A stretch of DNA of 64,000 nt from Spirochaetota bacterium (lineage in GTDB: Bacteria; Spirochaetota; Spirochaetia; Treponematales; Rectinemataceae). The notes beneath the pieces are model-generated. The model made no database searches. It was not told where the DNA came from and saw nothing but the letters and a program-made list of their open reading frames with translations. Both the position numbers and the translations under genes were made by a program. Where the stretch lies: assembly GCA_029265255.1 (NCBI GenBank), contig JAJUJQ010000006.1:62001-126000 (forward strand). Direction: 5' to 3'. Below, in pieces: positions 17,451 through 25,536 of the stretch (positions are counted from its first letter, which is position 1; each line of letters starts with the position of its first letter).

Positions 17451-19105
17451 TGCGGGCCTCCCGACACACAGGCACTGTGACAGGCCGAATGGCATGCCGA
17501 ATGGCAGGCCGAGTGGCAAGCCTGATGGCACGCGGTATGGCAGGCATTGTGACAGGCTGAGTAGCAGGCTCCCGCGGTGCCCGACAGATTCTTTGGGGTA
17601 AAACAGCCCGAAAAACAGGCTGAAGATGCCATGAAGGATGCGTAGGAGCCTGAAAACTCCGCTGGCAACCCGAGATGCTCACAATAGTGTGGATGATGGT
17701 ATACATATCCGATGGAATGCCAGTAGCGGTATCGGGGATGGGTCGGGGCCTCCTCCTGACCTGTACCTTTCTCCTCGGTCTCCTCCATTTTTTGCCTATA
17801 AAAAGCCTTCGTCGCATCGAGATCGCAGTCCCAAGTCTTCTCCTGCAGCGTTTTGATAACGGTTTCGAAGAAATCGGCCATTCGCGCGCTCAGCACGCGC
17901 CCTTCCGTATCGAATGAGGAAAGAAAGAGATCGCCATACGGGTCCGCGCACGTTCGCTGAAGTACTTCAAGACGCAGCGGCGACTCCTGCGCGAGCCGGG
18001 CAGTGCCTTCCTCTTCTAGTATTCTGAGCATGACGGCGACCACGCGAGGCAGGGGGAGTTCGAATAGGAGGGCAACTTCGACCGGATGCAGGTCTTCGGC
18101 GATCTTGCCGGGGATGGCGTAGGTGCCTTCGATGATCCTGGGCGGGGTCCAGGAATCTCCTGCCCATGCAATGCCTTCTGCCTTGGCCACTGCATTCGCG
18201 TACCCAGCGGACTTCTTCCGATACAGAAAAAGCGCGACCGCCGCGATACCGCTGCCAAGAAAAAGAATAAGGAGAGGAGGAAGGCCTTCCCGTGCTTGCT
18301 GCTCTTTCCCAGAACCGGGCTCGCCTTCAGCACTCTGTGAATTTCGTCGCAGGAGCGGCCCGAATGCTTCGCCAACTGCGGAGGCCGACAGATAGAACTG
18401 GATTTCTTGCGAAGCGTGGGCGATCGGCCGTTCCTGGTGGAATCGGAGCGCGAGATAATGCGTGCCATCGGAGCCTTCCGCAGCGAACCAGTCGATCAGG
18501 TTCTGTTCATTAACGAACTTTTCGGTCATGAAGCCGAGCGCGGCCAGCGCGGGTGCCCGGGAATCGCCCTTTGCTCCTTTCTCTATTTCCAAAGGAAGGA
18601 TAACCACAACGGTGCGGTGATCGAGCGCTTGGTCCCATTCGGGAGGTGCCCAGTGGAAATAGATGAGGTCCTTTCCGTCAGGCCCTCTGCTCGAGCCCAC
18701 CATGCCGGCCGCGGCCAAATCGGCCCCATAGCTCAAAACCCATGTGGAAATCCCGGACGTCCTCACACCCTTGGACAGCGTGATGTCCCACTTGTCGCCG
18801 CTGCGTTTTATTTCGAGGGGAACCCGGACCTTCTGGGGGAGGTCGGCCCAGCTGTGCTCTGTGTCCCACACAAAAGGAGCCTCCTCACCCTGGAAATAGA
18901 ATCCGCCCATTGTTCCTGAGCTCACATTCCAGACAATCGAGTGTCTGACCACCGCTTTACCATCCCTATATAGGGTGAGATAAGTCTCAACTGACGTGCA
19001 GCGCGCGTCGAGCGCTGCCAGAAGCCCAGGTCGAGACAGCGCGGGCATCAGTGCAAAACACAGCATCAAGATAATGACCGGTCGGCGCAAATGCATATGG
19101 TTCAT
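17447..19105 (-). CDS. Membrane-anchored protein with C-terminal ACHX tetrapeptide repeats (candidate maturase substrate)
   Basis: This is a 552-residue protein. Residues 1-~33 are a signal peptide or signal anchor. Residues ~34-270 form an extracytoplasmic beta-rich domain, and residues 275-296 a single membrane helix followed by RKK. Residues ~338-372 look like a winged helix (LHPVEVALLFELPLPRVVAVML). Residues ~455-510 are His-, Tyr- and Cys-rich. Residues 513-548 are nine tandem tetrads of the form A-C-x-x, seven of them ACH(S/N/T/Q), followed by GGPH. By the positive-inside rule the tail is cytoplasmic. The general plan resembles DUF2207/TIGR04222-type proteins with low-complexity tails (from memory). 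The gene overlaps the genes on both sides by 4 bases. Confidence 0.85.
   Translation of the reverse strand: MNHMHLRRPVIILMLCFALMPALSRPGLLAALDARCTSVETYLTLYRDGKAVVRHSIVWNVSSGTMGGFYFQGEEAPFVWDTEHSWADLPQKVRVPLEIKRSGDKWDITLSKGVRTSGISTWVLSYGADLAAAGMVGSSRGPDGKDLIYFHWAPPEWDQALDHRTVVVILPLEIEKGAKGDSRAPALAALGFMTEKFVNEQNLIDWFAAEGSDGTHYLALRFHQERPIAHASQEIQFYLSASAVGEAFGPLLRRNSQSAEGEPGSGKEQQAREGLPPLLILFLGSGIAAVALFLYRKKSAGYANAVAKAEGIAWAGDSWTPPRIIEGTYAIPGKIAEDLHPVEVALLFELPLPRVVAVMLRILEEEGTARLAQESPLRLEVLQRTCADPYGDLFLSSFDTEGRVLSARMADFFETVIKTLQEKTWDCDLDATKAFYRQKMEETEEKGTGQEEAPTHPRYRYWHSIGYVYHHPHYCEHLGLPAEFSGSYASFMASSACFSGCFTPKNLSGTAGACYSACHNACHTACHQACHSACHSACHSACHSACVSGGPH
17462..17569 (-). repeat. Nine 12-nt units encoding the ACHX tail
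   Basis: Nine in-frame 12-nt units encode ACYS, ACHN, ACHT, ACHQ, ACHS four times and ACVS. Alanine uses all four codons, Cys uses TGC and TGT, His uses CAT and CAC, and Ser uses TCA, TCG and AGT. The protein period is kept although the DNA has drifted, which points to selection on the peptide rather than a fresh DNA expansion. Confidence 0.95.
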
Positions 19106-19761
19106 TCTTCAAGCTCCCTATCAGCGTTCAATTGATCAAGCCGCGCGCGGGATTTCTCTAGGCCGCCCTCGGGCAGCGCGAGGCGCTCTCCGATCTCGCG
19201 TGCGGTTTTCTCGAGAGATTCTGTGAGAGACTTCATGATGGCAGGCTCTCCGGATTCCAAGGACTCTGGTGAATTGCTGGCGGCATTGGCATCATTAAGC
19301 ACGCGGTGTACCGCGCGGGCATCATTCAGCCTCAGGTAGGAACGGAGCATATGTTCCGCGTGCCGTATCACCTCTTCAATGAAGGGATCGCGAGGGTTCC
19401 CTTCCGCGCATGATTCGAGATACATGCCGGCTGCTAGCACAATTTTTTCGATAGTGCGCCTCAAGTCCTCGCGTTCTAGCCTGACCATAGACAGCTGCTT
19501 TCTGATCCGAGCGATATCCTCGAGAATCATGGCGTTCCGCTCGTTCCGGGCGCGATCCTGTTCCTTGAGGATTGCCCGGGCACCTGTTTTAGAAGACAGA
19601 ATGAATGCGATCGCTCCACCGGTGATCCCCACATACAGAGGAACGACAATTGTAATCGGCATCAGCCCCGTCAAGACAGCTGCGGCTGCCGCAAGCGTGG
19701 TTGCTGACAGGACAGCGATGGCCAGAGGAGAGCGAAAGAACGCACGCACATATTCGTTCAT
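19102..19761 (-). CDS. Membrane protein with coiled coil, unknown function
   Basis: This 219-residue protein has two N-terminal membrane helices (~10-30 and ~35-55) separated by a short loop. A long charged helical region (~65-215) has heptad-like spacing (KEQDRARNERNAMILEDIARI, MVRLEREDLRRTIEKIV). The helical region resembles XpaC-type proteins in shape only, and I cannot assign a family. It overlaps both neighbours by ATGA, between the HD-GYP gene and the ACHX-tail gene. The location suggests a scaffold or stoichiometric partner of that system in the inner membrane. Confidence 0.7.
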   Translation of the reverse strand: MNEYVRAFFRSPLAIAVLSATTLAAAAAVLTGLMPITIVVPLYVGITGGAIAFILSSKTGARAILKEQDRARNERNAMILEDIARIRKQLSMVRLEREDLRRTIEKIVLAAGMYLESCAEGNPRDPFIEEVIRHAEHMLRSYLRLNDARAVHRVLNDANAASNSPESLESGEPAIMKSLTESLEKTAREIGERLALPEGGLEKSRARLDQLNADRELEE

Positions 19762-20597
19762 GGATGTTTCTCTCTTATAAAACTGATGAACTCCCGCACC
19801 AGATGAGGATCGAAATGAGTACCACTCGATTGGTCAAGTTCTTTCAGCGCGTCCTCAACCGAAATCCCTCCATGATAGGGGCGATCTGAAATCAGCGCGT
19901 CGAACGCGTCAGCGATGGCGAACAGGCGGGCGGGGAGCGGTATGGCTTCGCCCGCAAGCCCTCGGGGGTAGCCGCTGCCATCCCAGCGTTCATGGTGGCT
20001 CAATGGGATGTCGAGGGCGGGTTGGAGGTATGTGATTCGAGACAGCATCTGGTGCCCATAGGCCGCATGCTGGCGCATGATATTCCATTCCTCGTTGTTT
20101 AGCCTGCTTTTTTTCAGCAAAATGGCGTCGGGGATGCCGATCTTTCCAATATCATGCAGAAGGGCGCCTCGATAGATGTGTTCCAGCTGTTCTTCCGGGA
20201 TGCGGAGCCACCGGGCAAACTCGACGGTAAGTGTGGCGGCGCGCCGGCTGTGGCCTTCTGTTTTTTCATCCTTGAGATCGATGGCGTAGGAAAGGGCCTC
20301 GATGGTCGCGTCATAGGCTTCTCGTAGTGCCTGGTTGGCGTTCAATGTCTCCTGGCGGGCACGCGCAAGACTGCGTAGCTGACGGCGGATGAGAAAATAG
20401 AGCATGGTACCGGTTACCGCGACAAAGGCGAGCCCTTTGGCGATGGAAAACCACGCAATCGTCGCGTTGTCTTTGACGAGCAGCCTAAGAACACTGTCGG
20501 AAAAGAGGATCCAGAGCGCGGAGAATCCGATATAGATCAGAGCGATCGATGCTGCTTGAGATTCTGGCCCTTCTTCTTCCCCGCGGCTATGTTTCAT
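19758..20597 (-). CDS. HD-GYP domain phosphodiesterase, membrane-anchored
   Basis: This 279-residue protein is taken from MKHSRGEEE. Two N-terminal membrane helices (~18-65, with ALWILFSDSVLRLL, a pattern common at the front of bacterial signalling proteins) are followed by a coiled segment (~70-95) and an HD-GYP domain. Catalytic motifs are intact: HSRR, LLHDIGKIGIP near residue 150, and HHERWDGSGYP near residue 205. The enzyme class hydrolyses cyclic di-GMP to pGpG or GMP. It is the first gene of the radical SAM/ACHX operon, with an ATGA overlap to the next gene, which ties cyclic di-GMP turnover to that system. The start context is weak. Confidence 0.9.
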   Translation of the reverse strand: MKHSRGEEEGPESQAASIALIYIGFSALWILFSDSVLRLLVKDNATIAWFSIAKGLAFVAVTGTMLYFLIRRQLRSLARARQETLNANQALREAYDATIEALSYAIDLKDEKTEGHSRRAATLTVEFARWLRIPEEQLEHIYRGALLHDIGKIGIPDAILLKKSRLNNEEWNIMRQHAAYGHQMLSRITYLQPALDIPLSHHERWDGSGYPRGLAGEAIPLPARLFAIADAFDALISDRPYHGGISVEDALKELDQSSGTHFDPHLVREFISFIREKHP

Positions 20598-20721
20598 GAT
20601 ATCACTGTATGCGTGGGAGAGGCCGCAAGTCAATCGCATGCACTGGCAAAGCCAGGATATACGAAGGCTGGTTTACTAGCGGTGCGTGAACATTCATACT
20701 GGAGCCGACAGGAGAACTATC

Positions 20722-21477
20722 ATGCATGTCTGCGTTCATGACACTCTCGACGCGATGGGTGCCCATGCCGCTTGGATTGGCGCATCCGCCATCCGAAAGG
20801 CCATCACATCGCATCATGCCGCCACCATCATTCTGGCGACCGGCACAAGCCAGTTCGCCATGCTGGAACACCTTGTGCGCGAACCGGGCATCGACTGGTC
20901 ATGTGTTACGGCGTTCCATCTGGATGAGTATGTCGGCATTCCGCCCACTCATCCAGCGAGCTTCCGCAAGTATCTCAAGGAGCGCGTGGCAGATCAGCTG
21001 CCGGCGCTCAAGGCCTTTCACTATATCCAAGCGGATTCGCCTTCTCTCTCTGAGGAAATCGAACGGCTCAGCGAACTCATTTGGGGGCGCCGGATCGATG
21101 TGGCATTCATTGGCATCGGAGAGAACGGGCACCTCGCCTTCAATGATCCGCCCGCGAACATGACCACCGACAACCCCTACCTCGTGGTCGATCTTGACGA
21201 GCGCTGCCGCCTCCAGCAGGTTGGCGAAGGCTGGTTCGCGACGCTCGACGACGTGCCCCGCCAGGCGGTCTCCATGAGCATACGCCAGATTTTGAAAGCT
21301 GAACGTATTGTCTGCACCGTTCCCGATGCCCGCAAGGCCGAGGCGGTCGAGATGGCGCTCAATGCTCCCATCGGGCCCATGGCGCCATGCGCCGCGTTGA
21401 GAACGCACCATGACTGCTGGCTTATGGTGGATTATCCCGCTGCCGGGAAGGTTCTCCACGGGCGGCAGGGATTCTGA
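20722..21477 (+). CDS. nagB: Glucosamine-6-phosphate deaminase/isomerase family protein
   Basis: This 251-residue cytoplasmic enzyme converts glucosamine-6-phosphate to fructose-6-phosphate and ammonia in amino-sugar catabolism. The start MHVCVHDTLD follows AGGAGAACTATC; an upstream GTG/ATG frame is less likely. Family landmarks are ATGTSQFAMLEHL (phosphate loop), FHLDEYVGIP with the acid-base Asp, and GIGENGHLAFNDPP with the catalytic His. It is slightly shorter than E. coli NagB (266). It stands alone, convergent with the ABC permease 7 bases downstream. A 6-phosphogluconolactonase-like role is less likely given the DEY and GENGH motifs. Confidence 0.93.
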   Translation: MHVCVHDTLDAMGAHAAWIGASAIRKAITSHHAATIILATGTSQFAMLEHLVREPGIDWSCVTAFHLDEYVGIPPTHPASFRKYLKERVADQLPALKAFHYIQADSPSLSEEIERLSELIWGRRIDVAFIGIGENGHLAFNDPPANMTTDNPYLVVDLDERCRLQQVGEGWFATLDDVPRQAVSMSIRQILKAERIVCTVPDARKAEAVEMALNAPIGPMAPCAALRTHHDCWLMVDYPAAGKVLHGRQGF

Positions 21478-21484
21478 GCGGCGC

Positions 21485-23221
21485 TTACCCCATCTTCAGT
21501 CCAGACGAAAGGCTCTTGCCTTCGGAACGATTGGTCAGGTACACAATGACGAACACCACGACCAGCAGAAGGACAGACAACGCACTCGCTTCGCCGAGCT
21601 TGCCGTCTGCGACGGCCCCGTAGATCAGGATCGGCACGGTTCGCGTTTTAGGGCTGTAGAGAAGAATCGTGGTGCTAAGTTCCTGCAGCAGCGTAGAAAA
21701 GGTCAGAATCGAGCCGGAAATAATGCCAGGCAGGATAAGCGGTACGCTGACTCGCCGGAAGGTATAGAACCACGGCGCCCCCGCGATTGTGGAAGCTTCT
21801 TCCAGCGAAGGATTGAGCTGTGTCAAACTCGCCGCGACGGATCGATACACGTATGGCGTGCGCCGTACCATGTAGGCAATGATGATAATGGCATATGTGC
21901 CGGTCAGGGGAACGCTGCTTTTCCCCGCGAACGCCGACAGAAGCGCGACCGAAACCACCGTACCGGGCAGAATGAAAGGCGCCATGACCGCCATGTCCAG
22001 AATCCGCGCCCCACGGGGTTTGCGCCGCTCCGTAATGTAGGCAATAAGGCTGCCTAGCACTGCGGTCAGCAGAGTGGCAAGGCCGGAAAGGTAAAGCGAA
22101 TTCAGGAGCTCCGCGCTGGCAACCTTCGGAATACGGGCATAGTTGTCCCAGGTAAAGCCTTCGGGCAGCAAGCCCTGCCATTTGCGGAAAAACGACATGA
22201 TAATGATGACACACTGCGGCAGCAGCGATATCACGAGAATAAGCAGGCAATAGGCCGAGGCGATAAGCCTGAGCGCTGGATGCTCATGCTGGCGGATTTC
22301 GGCCCTTGAAGCTGATATTGTTTCGTATTCGCGGCGACTTACCACATATTTTTGCAACCATAGCACGAACGCCGTGATGACGACGTTCACGAACGCGATT
22401 GTTGAGGCTCCGTTCAGGTCCCAGAATCCGTTGACTCGGAAATAGATCAGGGTCGGCAACACATACTGATTGCCTCCGATGATGGCCGGAATGCCGAAAT
22501 TGCCGATAGCCCGGATAAATACCAGAAGGCCCGCGGCACCGATGCTTGGAACGATGAGCGGAAGCGTAATCGTCCGGAAGATACGCCACCGACTTGCTCC
22601 CATCAGCATGGCCGCGTCCTCGAGCAGGGCGTTCGCCGAGGAAAACGCGCCGTGGCTCAGTAAAAACACGAATGGATAGTAGGTCAGCGTCATGCAGAAA
22701 ATCATGCCGAACATGCCATAGATGGGTGGAATCGTCATCCCCAGGGGCTCGAGCAGGGTATTTAGATAGTATCGCAAGGACCCCTGTCGCCCCAAAAGGA
22801 TGATCCATGAAAAGGCTCCGATAAACGAAGGCATGATGACTGGCAGAATGCCAAGCGACAGCATAAGCGTCTTTCCGGGTATTTTGACGCGGGCTACAAA
22901 ATACCCCATCGGCACGCCAATAAGGAGCGAAAAAAGAGTGACACCAGCCCCCACAAAAAATGAATTCTTGAGACTGCGCTGGTACAGCGAGCTTGTGAGG
23001 AACTTTTCGAAGCCTTTCAGACTCAACGTGGAAAGATCAAAAGCGTTTCCTGTTTTCATGAAGGCGCGAAGGAGGGTCGTAACGAGCGGCCAGAACAAGA
23101 ACACCACCAGAAACGCGAGTGGAATCATGAAGACGAGCCAGGGAGTAAAGTCCTTTTTCAGGAAATAGGCCAGCTTGTTTTGGAGCCTGCCGGAATCCGG
23201 TTTGGATCTGTGGTATGTCAT
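21485..23221 (-). CDS. ABC transporter permease, two-domain (FbpB/AfuB type)
   Basis: This 578-residue inner-membrane protein has about 12 helices arranged as two fused permease halves. Each half carries an EAA-type coupling loop (LLEDAAMLMGASRWRIFRTITLPL in the first, SLEEASTIAGAPWFYTFRRVSVPL in the second). This layout is typical of importers for ferric iron, 2-aminoethylphosphonate and related ligands. It overlaps the ATPase gene by 4 bases. Together with the ATPase and binding protein it forms a complete importer. The ligand is uncertain; the downstream-linked amine dehydrogenase argues for an organic amine or acid rather than iron. Confidence 0.92.
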   Translation of the reverse strand: MTYHRSKPDSGRLQNKLAYFLKKDFTPWLVFMIPLAFLVVFLFWPLVTTLLRAFMKTGNAFDLSTLSLKGFEKFLTSSLYQRSLKNSFFVGAGVTLFSLLIGVPMGYFVARVKIPGKTLMLSLGILPVIMPSFIGAFSWIILLGRQGSLRYYLNTLLEPLGMTIPPIYGMFGMIFCMTLTYYPFVFLLSHGAFSSANALLEDAAMLMGASRWRIFRTITLPLIVPSIGAAGLLVFIRAIGNFGIPAIIGGNQYVLPTLIYFRVNGFWDLNGASTIAFVNVVITAFVLWLQKYVVSRREYETISASRAEIRQHEHPALRLIASAYCLLILVISLLPQCVIIIMSFFRKWQGLLPEGFTWDNYARIPKVASAELLNSLYLSGLATLLTAVLGSLIAYITERRKPRGARILDMAVMAPFILPGTVVSVALLSAFAGKSSVPLTGTYAIIIIAYMVRRTPYVYRSVAASLTQLNPSLEEASTIAGAPWFYTFRRVSVPLILPGIISGSILTFSTLLQELSTTILLYSPKTRTVPILIYGAVADGKLGEASALSVLLLVVVFVIVYLTNRSEGKSLSSGLKMG

Positions 23222-24354
23222 TCGGCGTGCTCCTCTCCAGGCAGATAGACCGAAGCGGAATGCTCCTTCATTGAAAGGAATACCGAGTCTCCTTCCGATA
23301 CTCCCTGTACCAGCCCGGGCATGTCCACTTCGAGCATGGGAATGGAAAGCCGTGGTTCGACTTTGATTTCGTACCGTACTACCTGACCCAAATGCTGTAT
23401 GATGTTGACTTGGCCGGGGATGGAGCCTGCTTTTCGCTCCTTTTCAACAACAAGATGTTCAGGGCGCATGCCGACGAGAACACGCGTACCGGGAGTGGAG
23501 GAAGACGGCACATGAATTCTATCGGCGGTGATCCGCAACCGCTGGCTTCCGTCCTCGAGTTCAACCAGGAGCTCTCCCGCAGCGGGTGCACCAGACGCGA
23601 GCCGCGCCTGGAAAAAGTTCATCTTTCCGATGAAATTGGCAACAAACGCATTATCCGGACGGTGATAAATCTCGTCGGACGTGCCGATCTGCTCGATAAT
23701 GCCGTTGCGCATGACGGCCAGCCGGTCGCCAATCGCCATCGCTTCTTCCTGATCGTGGGTTACGAAGATCGCGGTAATATTGGTCGCCTTCTGGATACGG
23801 CGAATTTCGGCCCGCATGTAACGGCGGAGTTTCGCGTCGAGATTGGCAAGTGGTTCATCCAATAGGAGGATATCGGGGTTGTAGACCAAGGCCCGGGCAA
23901 TCGCAACGCGCTGCTGTTGGCCGCCGGACAGGGCAGAAGGGCTCGGGTTGCGTTTGAGTTCTTCCGTCAATCCGACAAGCTCCATCACCTCTGTGACCCG
24001 GCGCTTGACCTCCGAGTCTGGCATCTTGCGCACACGCAGACCATACGCGACATTCTCAAAGATATTCATGTGCGGATAGAGCGCGAAACTCTGAAAAACC
24101 ATACCAATATTGCGGCGGAAGGGCGGAATAACCGACATGTCGTGGTCACCGTAAAGAATCTGGCCTGAGCTGATCTTTTCAAGGCCAGCAGTACAGCGAA
24201 GCAGGGTCGTCTTACCGCAGCCGCTCGGTCCGAGGAGACAAAACAGCTCGCCTGGATTGATGGTAAAGGAAACATTGTTTAGCGCCCGCACCGGATTCTT
24301 GCTGCGCTCGCCGAATACTTTGGTTACGTTGTGATAGGTAAGGTTGAGACTCAT
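23218..24354 (-). CDS. ABC transporter ATPase (PotA/FbpC class)
   Basis: This 378-residue cytoplasmic ATPase energises the importer. It has Walker A GPSGCGKTTL near residue 42, signature LSGGQQQRVAIARAL near 140, Walker B DILLLDEPLANLD near 163, and a C-terminal TOBE-type regulatory region (~245-370). It starts at ATG 24354, 89 bases after the binding-protein stop, and its 3' end overlaps the permease gene by 4 bases. Ordinary length for the CUT1/MOI class. Confidence 0.94.
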   Translation of the reverse strand: MSLNLTYHNVTKVFGERSKNPVRALNNVSFTINPGELFCLLGPSGCGKTTLLRCTAGLEKISSGQILYGDHDMSVIPPFRRNIGMVFQSFALYPHMNIFENVAYGLRVRKMPDSEVKRRVTEVMELVGLTEELKRNPSPSALSGGQQQRVAIARALVYNPDILLLDEPLANLDAKLRRYMRAEIRRIQKATNITAIFVTHDQEEAMAIGDRLAVMRNGIIEQIGTSDEIYHRPDNAFVANFIGKMNFFQARLASGAPAAGELLVELEDGSQRLRITADRIHVPSSSTPGTRVLVGMRPEHLVVEKERKAGSIPGQVNIIQHLGQVVRYEIKVEPRLSIPMLEVDMPGLVQGVSEGDSVFLSMKEHSASVYLPGEEHAE

Positions 24355-24443
24355 CGATGCCCCCGGGAGAGGGGCGCCCGCCCCGGCTTGCCGGACTGGC
24401 TTGCTCCGCTGCGCCCCCTGGAGATGGAATAGTCAGGCTTGGA

Positions 24444-25415
24444 TCACTGCATCCAGTCCGAGAATTTGCTGGTCAGTTCCTCGCGGATTTTTGCCGCCTC
24501 GATCGCGTCGTATGGTATCAGCTTGATGTCTGCCAGCGAAGGCAAATATTTCGGACCGGGCAATGTAGTGATGACGACACGGCGGTTGCGGGTGCTCAGG
24601 ATAATCTTGTAGGCATCAAGCGAGGTGAGGAAATCCATGAAAAGTTCGGCGTTCTTTGGATTCGGGCCATTGGCGATAATGCCGCTCGCATCGAAACGAG
24701 CTCCGGTTCCTTCCTTCGGATAGACATAGGTAACCGGGTCGCCCTTGCCGATATAGGTGGCAATATTCCCTTCGCCCGTCACGGTGATGGCAAACTCGCC
24801 GCGGGCTACCGATTCGGGACCTGCTGTCGAACTGGCGGTGAAGGTGCAGTTCTTGGCCAGCTTTTTAAGGAAATCGTCTCCGAAGAGTTTGTACATCATG
24901 TAGATTTGAGCATAGGCCGAGCCCGACAGCGCCGGGTTCGCCATGATGATTTCGCCCTTGTATTTAGGGTTGATCAGGTCCGCCCACGAAGTGGGGTAAT
25001 CAGCCGGCTTGAGAAGCTTGGTATTGATCATGATTGCCTGCAGCGGCATGGAGAACCCATAATAGCGAGGGGTCGCGGCGGAATCGCGCACGAGTTCGGG
25101 AATCGAGGCGTGGTTAACTGTTTTGTAGGGGCGGAACAGGTCATACGCGCCATCGAAGGATTCCTTCGCGATGCCAAGCAGTATGTCACCTTTTGGCTTG
25201 GGCTGCTCGGCGTTGAGCCGGGTGAGCAGCTCGCCGGAGCCGGCGCGGATGACGCTCACTTTGATGTCGGGATATTTTTCGTTGAATTTGGCGATGAGAG
25301 CCTGGGCTTCGTCTTCAGCCGCTGCGCTCCAGATGATCAGTTCTTTTGTTGCTTGTCCAAACACAGCCCCAGCGACTATGGCGAGCATCAAAAATACCAT
25401 GAACGATCGTTTCAT
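24444..25415 (-). CDS. ABC transporter periplasmic substrate-binding protein
   Basis: This 323-residue receptor starts at MKRSFMVFLM after AGGAGG; ten extra in-frame residues upstream are not needed. The signal peptide is residues ~1-20 (ending VFGQA). The mature part is a periplasmic-binding fold of the ferric-ion/phosphonate type (IIWSAAAEDEAQALIAKF, then YYGFSMPLQAIMINTKLL and ADLINPKYKGEIIMANP). It is the first gene of the three-gene importer, and the ATPase and permease follow. Tyrosine-rich iron ligation is not obvious, so an organic ligand is plausible. Confidence 0.92.
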   Translation of the reverse strand: MKRSFMVFLMLAIVAGAVFGQATKELIIWSAAAEDEAQALIAKFNEKYPDIKVSVIRAGSGELLTRLNAEQPKPKGDILLGIAKESFDGAYDLFRPYKTVNHASIPELVRDSAATPRYYGFSMPLQAIMINTKLLKPADYPTSWADLINPKYKGEIIMANPALSGSAYAQIYMMYKLFGDDFLKKLAKNCTFTASSTAGPESVARGEFAITVTGEGNIATYIGKGDPVTYVYPKEGTGARFDASGIIANGPNPKNAELFMDFLTSLDAYKIILSTRNRRVVITTLPGPKYLPSLADIKLIPYDAIEAAKIREELTSKFSDWMQ

Positions 25416-25536
25416 TGCCTGCCTCCTTGGGTCCGACCGTCTCATGACGGCCTGGAATCTGTATTGTACAAGGGAATTGTACTATGCGCGGCAGCCTGGC
25501 GCAATGAAAAAGCGCGAAAAGGAGGCTCTGCGTCCG

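Noticed and set aside
17451..17531. GTG-initiated 27-residue extension of the radical SAM protein
   Set aside because: It is the repeat DNA read in another frame (Pro/Gly/Leu-rich). The TTG at 17450 has the ribosome site and the operon's standard overlap.
17462..17569. Short regular repeats as a possible CRISPR array
   Set aside because: The period is 12 bases without spacers, and the units are in frame within a protein-coding gene.
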